NCBI RefSeq assembly: GCF_024228315.1
Contig: NZ_CP100454.1
Span: 1,426,001-1,490,000, forward strand
Reading direction: 5' to 3'
Origin: Halomarina pelagica
GTDB lineage: Archaea > Halobacteriota > Halobacteria > Halobacteriales > Haloarculaceae
Length of the DNA stretch: 64,000 nt
Shown here: positions 24,742 to 32,274 of the stretch, in pieces
Layout: each line of letters opens with the position of its first letter
Position numbering within the stretch: the stretch's first letter is position 1
Notes under the pieces: generated by a model
The model's database searches: none
The model's input: the letters and a program-made list of their open reading frames with translations, nothing else
What the model was told of the DNA's origin: nothing
Position numbers and translations under genes: made by a program

Positions 24742-25671
24742 ATGTTCATCCCGCTGCGCGTGCGTGACGTGATGACGGAGCCGGTGGAGACGACGGATCC
24801 GGGGGCGGCCGTCGCCGACGCGGCGGGCCGCCTCCGGACCGGCGGGATCGGATCGCTGGTCGTCGTCGACGGCGGACGGCCCGCCGGCGTCGTGACGAAG
24901 TCCGACCTCGTCCGCGTGCTCGCCGACGGCGCGGACCCGGAGACGGTCACCGTCGAGTCGACGATGTCCTCCCCGCCGGTGACGATCGGTCCCGACGCCC
25001 CGCTCGAACGCGCGGCCGAGACGCTTGAGGAACACGAGATCGAGCACCTCCCGGTCGTGGCGGACGGCGACCTCGTCGGCATCGTCACCACGACGGACCT
25101 CACCTACCACCTCCCCGAACTCTCCCTCCAGCACAACTGGCGCGAGATCGGCGAGTTCGCCCGACTCGGGAACGACGAGACGGCCTACGAGTCCGCCGAG
25201 TGGGAGTTCACCCACACCCGCGAGAACGGCGCTCCGGTCGGCGTCGGCGACACGGTGCGCTTCAGCAAGGAACTCTCGGAGACGGACGTGCGGTCGTTCG
25301 CCCAGTCGAGCGGCGACACGAACCGCCTCCACCTGGACGACGAGTTCGCCCGGGAGACGCGCTTCGGGCGGCGGATCGCCCACGGAACGCTCGTCTCCGG
25401 CGTCATCAGCGCCGCGCTCGCGCGCATCCCCGGCCTCACGATCTACCTCTCGCAGGACCTCCGCTTCCTCGCGCCGGTCGACGTGGGCGAGACGGTCACC
25501 GCCGTCTGCGAGGTCGTCGAGGACCTCGGCGGCGACAGGTTCCGCCTCATGACGGCCGTCTACGACGAGGACGGCGAGCGCGTCGTCGACGGCGAGGCGA
25601 TCGTCCTCGTCGACGACACGCCCTACGACGTCGAGGAGAAACTGGAACCGGTCGAGGGCGACGACGACTGA
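24742..25671 (+). CDS. CBS-domain pair fused to MaoC-like (R)-hydratase domain
   Basis: This 309-residue protein has two CBS motifs (about 8-65 and 70-125; VRDVMTEPVETT and VESTMSSPPVTI) followed by a MaoC hot-dog domain (about 165-300). The MaoC part keeps GDTNRLHLDDEFA (Asp192, His197) and RIAHGTLVSG, the active-site pattern of (R)-specific enoyl-CoA hydratases. CBS pairs bind adenosine nucleotides, so an energy- or adenylate-controlled hydratase is a reasonable guess. Stand-alone MaoC proteins are usual; the CBS fusion is less common. Confidence 0.9.
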   Translation: MFIPLRVRDVMTEPVETTDPGAAVADAAGRLRTGGIGSLVVVDGGRPAGVVTKSDLVRVLADGADPETVTVESTMSSPPVTIGPDAPLERAAETLEEHEIEHLPVVADGDLVGIVTTTDLTYHLPELSLQHNWREIGEFARLGNDETAYESAEWEFTHTRENGAPVGVGDTVRFSKELSETDVRSFAQSSGDTNRLHLDDEFARETRFGRRIAHGTLVSGVISAALARIPGLTIYLSQDLRFLAPVDVGETVTAVCEVVEDLGGDRFRLMTAVYDEDGERVVDGEAIVLVDDTPYDVEEKLEPVEGDDD

Positions 25672-25880
25672 CTACTCGCGCCCGCCGCGAGGAACGATCG
25701 GTTCTCCCCGTCGACGAGGTTCGCCAGGCGGCGGGTGCAGGCGGCGTCGAACGACAGCGGCGCGCCCGCCAGCCGGGCGAGCGAGATGGCGTCGTCGGCC
25801 TCCCTAACGGTAGGCGGGGCGCGGCGGTCGGCGGTCGGAGACGGTCGGTACGTCGTGGAACTCGGTGGGTGGGTGCTCAT
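25623..25880 (-). CDS. Possible small protein, unknown
   Basis: An 85-residue frame from ATG 25880 shows haloarchaeal third-position bias in its centre (VREADDAISLARLAGAPLSF). It has no recognised family and lacks an evident promoter. Its last 49 bp overlap the convergent CBS-MaoC gene, and the final serine-rich residues may be a shadow of that gene. It may not be expressed. Confidence 0.25.
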   Translation of the reverse strand: MSTHPPSSTTYRPSPTADRRAPPTVREADDAISLARLAGAPLSFDAACTRRLANLVDGENRSFLAAGASSQSSSPSTGSSFSSTS

Positions 25881-26059
25881 CGTGCGAGTGGCGTGGTGTG
25901 GCGTGGTGGTCTGCGGGCGGGGCGGGGGTCGAACCGTCACCGAGCGCGTACCGGGTGCATGACTGTACGCCACTCGACGGGTGTATCCATCATAAACGTT
26001 CATGTCAAAACAGTCGTTGCCGCCGGTCGGGCGTGTTGACACGCGCCGCGGTCGCGGCC
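25672..26059. other. Intergenic region between convergent genes
   Basis: These 388 bp hold only the doubtful frame at 25623-25880. The right half is G-rich with GGTGTGGCGTGG-type runs, then a short AT-rich patch (25989-26012). No RNA gene or clear terminator is visible. Confidence 0.4.
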
Positions 26060-27043
26060 CTACGGCCAGGCGAGCAGCAGCACCACGGCGACAGCGATCC
26101 AGAACACCTTGAGCGCGGTGTTCACGAGCACGACCTTCGAGCCGAACTCGGCCCCCCAGATGCCGTACTGAAACGGGATCGAGCGCTTGAACGTGGAGAC
26201 GGCGAAGGAGACGACGCCGCCGACGAGCATCGTCGCCACGGCGGTCCGCGGGGTGAACACGCCGTCCTCGACGAGCGGCGCGAGCACGAGCGCGCCGTTG
26301 GTCGTGTCCAGGGTGAACACCGCGATCACCGGAATCGCGGCGACGGGTAACCCGATCAGATCGGCGAGCGGGTCCGCCGCCCCGCCGACGCGCGTCAGGT
26401 CGTAGCGCGCCGTCAGGAGGGCGACCGCGGCGTAGACGACCAGCAACCGCGGGAGGACGTCCCGCGTCTTCCCGAGGCCGCGTTCGACCGCGTCGCGGAG
26501 GAGGACCGGCAGCGGTCGGTCGTCGCTCCCGCCGCTCCCGCCGCTCCCGTCGGCCTCGACGGTCGGCGTCGCCGCCCGATCCGCGCGGTCGTCGAGCAGG
26601 AGCGCGCCGGCGACGACGCCCGTGCAGGTGATGGCGAGCGCGACGGCCGCCCGCGCGCCGACGTAGAGCAGGCCGACCTCGAGACCGAGGATCGGGATCA
26701 GTACCGGCGCGTAGAAGGTGAACACGTGCTGGACGAACCCGAAGAACGTGTTGATGGTGACCGCGACGAGCGTCGCGCGGTCGTCGAGCGTCCCCGACTC
26801 GCGGAACTCCGCGAGCATCCCGTAGCCCGCCGTGGTCGAGGCGGTCGTGGTCAGGATGGCGGTGCCGACCTCCTCGGGGAGGTTCGCCGGGCCGGTGAGC
26901 GGCCTCGACAGGCCCGCGATGGCGCGAACCGCGCCGAGACCGACGAGCAGGTCGGCCAGCGCCACCCCGACCGAGATGAGCAGCGCGATGGTCGCCACCC
27001 GCGGCAGCACGGTCCCGAGCGCGAGATCGACGAGTCCCGGCAC
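26060..27043 (-). CDS. Nucleoside-recognition (Gate) domain membrane protein
   Basis: With start GTG 27043 the protein has 327 residues and about eight to ten membrane helices arranged as two similar halves. Conserved stretches include TTTASTTAGYGML, FFGFVQHVFTFYAP and TLDTTNGALVLAPL, typical of nucleoside-recognition/Gate proteins related to spore maturation and FeoB membrane parts. The solute is unknown. An alternative start at 27106 adds a charged N-terminal stretch. It is probably monocistronic. Confidence 0.8.
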   Translation of the reverse strand: MPGLVDLALGTVLPRVATIALLISVGVALADLLVGLGAVRAIAGLSRPLTGPANLPEEVGTAILTTTASTTAGYGMLAEFRESGTLDDRATLVAVTINTFFGFVQHVFTFYAPVLIPILGLEVGLLYVGARAAVALAITCTGVVAGALLLDDRADRAATPTVEADGSGGSGGSDDRPLPVLLRDAVERGLGKTRDVLPRLLVVYAAVALLTARYDLTRVGGAADPLADLIGLPVAAIPVIAVFTLDTTNGALVLAPLVEDGVFTPRTAVATMLVGGVVSFAVSTFKRSIPFQYGIWGAEFGSKVVLVNTALKVFWIAVAVVLLLAWP

Positions 27044-27143
27044 ACCCGCCCTAGCGCCGCTTTCGGCAAGTGTGCGTCGATCCGCCCACCTCGCGGACTT
27101 CCACACAACTCACGCCCCGCGCCTCACGCCCCGCGCCCCGCGC

Positions 27144-27785
27144 TCACTCCGAGGCGTCGCGGAGGCGCTCCAGTCGGTGCGAGAGCGTGGCGGCGAGCGA
27201 GGAGACGGCGCGCGACCCGAACAGCGCGACGATGAGCGCGCCCAGGGTGTCGAACAGGAGGTCCACCACGGTGTCCTCGACGCCGTACTGGTAGAGGACG
27301 GGGTCGTACCCGGTGAGCGTCCCCACCTCGCGCGCGAGGAACTCGAGGACCTCCCAGAAGACCCCCAGCGCGACGGTGAACAGCAGGATGTAGACGAAGA
27401 GAAACGACTGCGTGAAGTGGACGGCGTCGGAGTGCTCGTCGAGCACCTTCGCGGTGGCGTAGCCGACGGCGGCGACGATCGTCGCGGAGAGGGTGTGTGT
27501 GAGGTGGTCCCACCACCACACCCGGGTGTAGACGCCGAGCATGCCGATCGCGTGGAGCGACAGCGCGGCGGTGATCCACAGCGTCACGCCGGGATCGAGC
27601 GGGAGGCTGAAGTCGCGTTCGAGGACCGCCGGGAGGACGGTGATGGCGAGCGCGACGGCGGCGTTGACCACGACCCCGACGTTGTGCGTGAGGACGCCGG
27701 CGACCAGCACGATCGCGATCGCGACCTGGAACAGGCGGGTGATCCCCCGCTCGGAGACGCCCAGGTACTCCCACACCACGCTCAT
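27144..27785 (-). CDS. DUF2238 (YjdF-like) membrane protein
   Basis: This 213-residue protein has six membrane segments and polar motifs WWWDHLTHTLSA, GVFWEVLEFLAREVG and DTVVDLLFDTLGA, which define the DUF2238 (YjdF) family. The conserved Asp, His and Glu residues within the membrane suggest a metal or substrate site, but no function is known. It is divergent from the DUF457-type gene at 27876. Confidence 0.85.
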   Translation of the reverse strand: MSVVWEYLGVSERGITRLFQVAIAIVLVAGVLTHNVGVVVNAAVALAITVLPAVLERDFSLPLDPGVTLWITAALSLHAIGMLGVYTRVWWWDHLTHTLSATIVAAVGYATAKVLDEHSDAVHFTQSFLFVYILLFTVALGVFWEVLEFLAREVGTLTGYDPVLYQYGVEDTVVDLLFDTLGALIVALFGSRAVSSLAATLSHRLERLRDASE

Positions 27786-27844
27786 CGCACGGACTACGCG
27801 CCCCTCCGGCTAAACCGTGTCCCCGCGGATCCGACACGACATAC

Positions 27845-27851
27845 GTTTATC
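27845..27851 (+). promoter_or_regulatory. TATA box for the DUF457 gene
   Basis: GTTTATC lies 28 nt before the ATG at 27876 and fixes that start. Confidence 0.6.
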
Positions 27852-27875
27852 CCGCACCTCCCTACCGACGGTCAC

Positions 27876-28505
27876 ATGATGGCAGTGACGCACGTCCTCG
27901 TGGGCATGGCGCTCTCGGGTGTCGTGCTCGCGTTCGCCCCCGACCTCGCCCCGGTAGCCCTCGCCGCCGGCGCGCTCGGCGGCGCGTTCCCCGACTTCGA
28001 CCTCTACGTGGGACACCGGCGCACGCTCCACTACCCCGTGTACGCGACGCTCGGCGGGCTCGTCGCGCTCGCGGTGAGCGCAGCGACCCCCGCGCCGCTC
28101 ACGGTGGCGCTCGCCGCCTTCCTGCTCGCCGCGGGCGTGCACGCCGCGATGGACGCCCTCGGCGGCGGTCTCGAGCTGAAGCCGTGGGAACGCACCTCCG
28201 AACGGGCGGTGTACAGCCACTTCCACGACCGCTGGCTCCGCCCCCGTCGCTGGGTGCGCTACGACGGCGCGCCGGAGGACCTCGCGCTCTCCGCCGTCGT
28301 GGCCGCGCCGCTGCTCGCGCTCTACGACCCCCCCGTCTCGCTCGCCGTCGGCGCGCTCCTCGCGGTGGCGATGGGATACGCGCTGCTCCGCAAGCGCCTC
28401 GCCGACTGCTGGGCCGTGCTCGTCGCCCTCCTGCCGCCCTCGCTCGCGACGTACCTCCCCGATCGGTTCGGCGAGGTGCGGGGAGACGGCGGCGAGGTGC
28501 GGTGA
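27876..28505 (+). CDS. DUF457 (YdjM-like) membrane protein
   Basis: This 209-residue protein starts at ATG 27876 (or the adjacent ATG at 27879). It has four or five membrane helices and family motifs MAVTHVLVGMALS, GAFPDFDLYVGHRRTLHYP and GVHAAMDALGGG; the Asp and His residues are those proposed to bind metal in this LexA-binding/metal-dependent-hydrolase-like family. The catalytic role is unproven. GC-rich tandem units lie at its 3' end. Confidence 0.88.
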   Translation: MMAVTHVLVGMALSGVVLAFAPDLAPVALAAGALGGAFPDFDLYVGHRRTLHYPVYATLGGLVALAVSAATPAPLTVALAAFLLAAGVHAAMDALGGGLELKPWERTSERAVYSHFHDRWLRPRRWVRYDGAPEDLALSAVVAAPLLALYDPPVSLAVGALLAVAMGYALLRKRLADCWAVLVALLPPSLATYLPDRFGEVRGDGGEVR

Positions 28506-28550
28506 GGCGGCGGGGAGACGGCGGTGAGGCGGCGGGGAGACGGCGGGAAG
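28471..28550. repeat. GC-rich tandem units at the 3' end of the DUF457 gene
   Basis: The 22-bp unit TGAGGCGGCGGGGAGACGGC plus two bases occurs twice in tandem (28503-28546), preceded by related GCGAGGTGCGG units that encode the C-terminal residues. The stop codon is part of the array. Confidence 0.6.
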
Positions 28551-28580
28551 GTGGGCGGACGCGCCGACCCGCCGACAGCC

Positions 28581-28588
28581 TATTTATA
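28581..28588 (+). promoter_or_regulatory. TATA box for the YihY/BrkB gene
   Basis: TATTTATA lies about 26 nt before GTG 28610, an excellent leaderless promoter that fixes the GTG start. Confidence 0.7.
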
Positions 28589-28609
28589 CGGGGGTAACGA
28601 ACCGCCGGC

Positions 28610-29446
28610 GTGGCCTTGACGGAGCGACTATTGGGGAGGGTGGCGTCGGAGCGAGTCCGTCGAACGGGGCTGGACGTCGTCGGACTCGCGCGGGAGAAGC
28701 AGGTGACGACGGTCGCGGCCAGCCTGGGGTACCACGCGTTCAACACGCTGGTCCCGCTCGCGCTGTTTCTCGTCATCGGCCTCTCGCTGTTCGGGGGGAC
28801 CGATCAGGCCGCCCGGGTGGTCGAGTCGACGACCGGCGTCGGTTCGACGCAGGTCCGCTCGCTGGTCCGCTCGGTCGTGAAGACCCGGACGGGGCGCTTC
28901 CGGGCGGCCGCCCTCGCGTTCCTCATCCTCGCCTGGAGCGCCGTCCGGACCTTCCGGGCGACGAACGGCGCGTTCGTCTCCATCTACGGGACGAGAGAGG
29001 GGACGCGGTGGACCGAGCGGGCAGTCGACATCGCGCTCGCGACGGTGACCATCCCGCTCGCGCTCGTGCTCGTCGGCGTCGGCGGCGTCGCGGTCACGTT
29101 CGCCGGCGACGGGTTCGTCTGGCGGATCGTGAGCCCGTTCGTCCTGTTCGCGGCGCTCGTCGTCGCGTTCCTCCCCATGTACTACCTCTTTCCCGCGGCC
29201 GACGTGACCGTTCGTGAGGTGCTCCCCGGCGCGACGTTCGCGGCCGCCGTGTGGACGCTCTCGGGCCTGTTCTTCCGCTTCTACGCGACGATCTCCGGGA
29301 GCGTCCACTTCTACGGCGTCGCCGGCGGGCTGTTGCTCCTGCTGACGTGGCTCTACCTCGGCGGCCTCGTCGTCCTCGTCGGCGCGATCGTGAACGCCGT
29401 GCTCGCCGGCCGGACCGAACCCGACGAGGAGTGGACCCTGGACTAG
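28610..29446 (+). CDS. YihY/virulence factor BrkB family membrane protein
   Basis: This 278-residue protein has six membrane helices and the family motifs SLGYHAFNTLVPLALF (about 38-53), the FRATNGAFVSIYG stretch and YLGGLVVLVGAIVNAVL near the C-terminus. YihY/BrkB proteins are inner-membrane proteins of uncertain transport function; they are not RNase BN as once named. The gene ends convergent with the MgtE-type pair, overlapping by 4 bp. Confidence 0.9.
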   Translation: MALTERLLGRVASERVRRTGLDVVGLAREKQVTTVAASLGYHAFNTLVPLALFLVIGLSLFGGTDQAARVVESTTGVGSTQVRSLVRSVVKTRTGRFRAAALAFLILAWSAVRTFRATNGAFVSIYGTREGTRWTERAVDIALATVTIPLALVLVGVGGVAVTFAGDGFVWRIVSPFVLFAALVVAFLPMYYLFPAADVTVREVLPGATFAAAVWTLSGLFFRFYATISGSVHFYGVAGGLLLLLTWLYLGGLVVLVGAIVNAVLAGRTEPDEEWTLD

Positions 29447-29997
29447 AGCAGCGACTGCACGACGACGAACAGCACGATCACCCCGAGCACGTCGCAGACG
29501 TTCGTCACCACCGGGATGACGACGTCGTCCGGGTCGAGTTCGAACCGGTAGGCGGCGTAGGTCGCGGTGACGGTCACCGCGACCGCGAGGACGGCCAGCG
29601 CCGCGCCGCTGAGGGTGGCGACGAGGACGACCGTGAGGAGCCGCAGTTCCGACCCGCCGGTCACCGAGGAGAGCGCCCACGCCCCGATCCCCACGACCGG
29701 GAAGACGGTGAGCGCGAGCGCCACGGTGGCCCCGGCGTTGCCGAGGAGCGTGTCGTCCGGGCCGAACGAGAGCGTCCCCAGGTGGAACGCCGTGGACAGG
29801 CGGGCGGCGAGGACGCTCCCCAGGTTCCCCGCCGTCCCGATGGTGACCGGCACCAGCACGAGCAGCGAGGGGTACCGAAGCAGCGTCGCCTCGAAGCTCC
29901 CGAGGACGAGCCCGCTCCCGATCTCGACGAGCGTGAGCGCCAGCAGGATCGGCAGCATCGCCCGAGTGATGGCCCGCACCGACCACTCGGTCGTCAT
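29443..29997 (-). CDS. MgtE/SLC41-type divalent cation transporter, second half-protein
   Basis: This 184-residue protein has five membrane helices and matches one MgtE integral membrane unit: PVTIGTAGNLGSVLAARLSTA (about 50-70) and DDVVIPVVTNVCDVLG near the end, where polar residues line the ion path. It lacks the cytoplasmic N and CBS domains of bacterial MgtE. The ATG at 29997 overlaps the stop of the preceding gene (ATGA), so the two half-proteins are co-translated and probably pair as a heterodimeric Mg2+ or related cation channel. Confidence 0.87.
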   Translation of the reverse strand: MTTEWSVRAITRAMLPILLALTLVEIGSGLVLGSFEATLLRYPSLLVLVPVTIGTAGNLGSVLAARLSTAFHLGTLSFGPDDTLLGNAGATVALALTVFPVVGIGAWALSSVTGGSELRLLTVVLVATLSGAALAVLAVAVTVTATYAAYRFELDPDDVVIPVVTNVCDVLGVIVLFVVVQSLL

Positions 29998-30569
29998 CCG
30001 GCCACCTCGAGGACGAGCCGAACCGCCAGGTAGAGGAAGGTGACGCCGAAGACGTCGCCCGCGGTCGTGACGATGGGACCGACGAGCGTGTCGGGGTTGT
30101 ACCCCCGCCGATAGCCGGCGAAGACGACGGCGACGACGATCGCCGCGAGGACGACGCCCGAGAGGAGCGCCGCCACGAGCGAGATCGCCACGAGCACCCA
30201 CAGCGGCGCGGCCGGCATCGAGAACAGCGCGAGGACGACGTACGCCGCCACCGCCGCGAACGCGCTGGCGATCACGCCGTTGCCGATGGCGGCGGCCACC
30301 GCCGATCGCAGGCGCTCGTCTGCCTCCGCCAGGGAGGGGGCCACCAGCCCCTGGTGGAGCGCCGTCGAGACGCGCGCGCCGAGCGATCCGTAGACGTTTC
30401 CGCGCGTCGCGAGGATGGCGGGGACCAGCACGAGCAACCCGGGGACGGCCTCGAACTCCGCCCGCATCCCGCCGAGGACGACGCCGGCCAGCAGGCCGCC
30501 CACGGCGCTGGCCGCGAGCGCGGGCAACCCCTCGCGGTAGGCCTCCCCTGCCACCTCACGGACGGTCAT
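29994..30569 (-). CDS. MgtE/SLC41-type divalent cation transporter, first half-protein
   Basis: This 191-residue protein is the partner of the gene at 29443-29997: five membrane helices, PAILATRGNVYGSLGARVSTA (about 52-72) and NPDTLVGPIVTTAGDVFG at the C-terminal side. In the SLC41 family two such units are fused in one chain; here they are separate genes overlapping by 4 bp. The start ATG 30569 (MTVREVAGEAYREG) is chosen since upstream in-frame sequence is proline- and arginine-rich. Confidence 0.87.
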   Translation of the reverse strand: MTVREVAGEAYREGLPALAASAVGGLLAGVVLGGMRAEFEAVPGLLVLVPAILATRGNVYGSLGARVSTALHQGLVAPSLAEADERLRSAVAAAIGNGVIASAFAAVAAYVVLALFSMPAAPLWVLVAISLVAALLSGVVLAAIVVAVVFAGYRRGYNPDTLVGPIVTTAGDVFGVTFLYLAVRLVLEVAG

Positions 30570-30684
30570 TCGTCCGTGAGAATGCCCCCGGGGACCAAAA
30601 ATCGGGCGGGAGACGGCGACGCGTGGCATCGGTCCACGGTCGACGGCCGGGGACGCCCCCGTCGAGGGCGGCGACGGGCCGGGG

Positions 30685-32076
30685 TCAATCGCCGAACGGT
30701 CCGAGGCCGCCGAGCCCCCCGCCGCCACCGCCGCCGCGCTGCTGCATCTTCTTCATCATCCGCTGCATGTCGCCGTCGCCCATGCCCTGGAACTGCTTGA
30801 TCATGCGCTCCATCATCCGGTGCTGTTCGAGCAGTTCGCGGACGCGCTCCTCGGGCTTGCCGGAGCCGCGGGCGATGCGTCGGGTGCGCTCGGCCCCGAC
30901 GATGCGCGGGTCGCGGAGTTCCTCGTCGGTCATCGAGTCCATGACGACCTCGAAGTCGCGCATCCGACCCTGCGTGACGTCCATCGCGTCGTCGGGGAGC
31001 TGGTCCATCAGCCCGCCGCCGATCCCGGGGATCATGTCGAGGACCTGATCGAGCGGGCCCATGTTGTTCATCGCCTGCATCTGCCGACGCATGTCGAGCA
31101 GGGTGAACTTCCCCTTCATCATGTCCTCGGGGTTCCAGTCGTCCTCGTCGCCCGTCTCCTGCATGGCGCGCTCGACGCGCTCGGCGAGCTGCTTGAGGTC
31201 GCCCATGCCGAGCAGGCGGGAGATGAACCCGTTGGGCTCGAAGCGCTCTATGTCCTGGACCGTCTCGCCGGTCCCGAGGAAGGCGATGGTCGAGTCCGTC
31301 TCGTTGACGGCGGCGAGCGCGCCGCCACCCTTCGCCGTGCCGTCGAGCTTCGTGATGACGACGCCATCGATGCCCACGGCGTCGCCGAACGCCTGCGCCT
31401 GGTCCTTCGCGCCCTGTCCGATGGCCGCGTCGAGGACGAGCAGGTTGCGGTCCGGGTCGACGAACCCCTCGATCTCCTTCAGCTCCTCGATGAGTTCCTC
31501 GTTCAGCCCGGAGCGACCGGAGGTGTCCACGATGCGGACGTCGGCGTCCTCGGTCTCCTCCAGGCCGCGGCGGGCGATCTCGACGGGGTCCTCCTCGTCG
31601 GAGTCGCCGTAGAACTGCACCTCGGCGCGCTCGCACATCTGTTTCGACTGCTCGTAGGCCCCCGGACGGAAGGTGTCCGTCTGGATGACCGCGGGCCGGA
31701 GCCCCTTCTTCGAGAACCACCAGGCCATCTTCGCCGCGGTGGTCGTCTTCCCCGACCCCTGTAGCCCCGCGAGGAGGATCGTCTGCGGTTCGAGCGGGAG
31801 GTCGGTGCTGTCGCCGATGAGCGCGACCAGTTCCTCGTAGACGATGCGGAGGACGTGATCGCGGGCGGAGGTGCCCGCCGGCGGGTCCTCCTCCAGCGCG
31901 CGGGTGCGGATGGAGTCCGAGAGCTGCATCACGATGTCGACGTCGACGTCGGCCTGCAACAGCGACCGCTGGATCTCCCTGACGACCTCGTCGACGTCCT
32001 CCTCGCTCAGGCGGGACTTCCCCTGCAACTTGTCGAGGGTCCCCCGGAGAGAACTGCCGAGATTGTCGAGTACCAT
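30685..32076 (-). CDS. srp54: Signal recognition particle protein SRP54
   Basis: This 463-residue GTPase binds signal sequences and 7S RNA and targets nascent proteins to the membrane. It has the N domain helix bundle (1-90), G domain with P-loop GLQGSGKT (104-111), [15 protein letters not shown] (the usual family form is DTAGR) and [11 protein letters not shown], and a methionine-rich M domain (about 300-445) with the GSGKPEERV segment. The C-terminal tail is glycine-rich. The ATG at 32076 is preceded by GGAGG; a TATA-like GCCTTTACC at 32101-32109 lies 28 nt upstream. Confidence 0.97.
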   Translation of the reverse strand: MVLDNLGSSLRGTLDKLQGKSRLSEEDVDEVVREIQRSLLQADVDVDIVMQLSDSIRTRALEEDPPAGTSARDHVLRIVYEELVALIGDSTDLPLEPQTILLAGLQGSGKTTTAAKMAWWFSKKGLRPAVIQTDTFRPGAYEQSKQMCERAEVQFYGDSDEEDPVEIARRGLEETEDADVRIVDTSGRSGLNEELIEELKEIEGFVDPDRNLLVLDAAIGQGAKDQAQAFGDAVGIDGVVITKLDGTAKGGGALAAVNETDSTIAFLGTGETVQDIERFEPNGFISRLLGMGDLKQLAERVERAMQETGDEDDWNPEDMMKGKFTLLDMRRQMQAMNNMGPLDQVLDMIPGIGGGLMDQLPDDAMDVTQGRMRDFEVVMDSMTDEELRDPRIVGAERTRRIARGSGKPEERVRELLEQHRMMERMIKQFQGMGDGDMQRMMKKMQQRGGGGGGGLGGLGPFGD

Positions 32077-32243
32077 TACCTCCGGGTAAGCGATGCAATC
32101 GGTAAAGGCTTCGCTCCGGGGGCGACGGTGCGGTTCGGGTGCGAAGGGTCGAACGGGGATCGCCGACGCGACTACCGCGAAGGCCCCATGGACGGCGGAG
32201 ATCGGAGGTAGAAGGTCGACACACCACACAGTTCAGGCTAGTG

Positions 32244-32250
32244 TATTTTT
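32244..32250 (+). promoter_or_regulatory. TATA-like box for the first subtilase gene
   Basis: TATTTTT lies about 28 nt before ATG 32275. It supports that start over a GTG at 32254, which would fall upstream of the predicted transcription start. A GGAGG at 32268-32272 also precedes the ATG. Confidence 0.55.
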
Positions 32251-32274
32251 CCGGTGAGAGACGCGGAAGGAGGT

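Noticed and set aside
25900-25965. A tRNA-like GGGGGTCGAACCG stretch
   Set aside because: It resembles a T-arm but no acceptor, anticodon or D-arm can be built around it.
26832-27875. Upstream extension of the DUF457 frame
   Set aside because: It lies opposite the Gate and DUF2238 membrane genes, and a TATA box at 27845-27851 fits the start at 27876.
32254-32274. GTG start seven codons upstream in the first subtilase gene
   Set aside because: It lies too close to the TATA-like box (32244-32250) to be on the transcript; ATG 32275 fits better.
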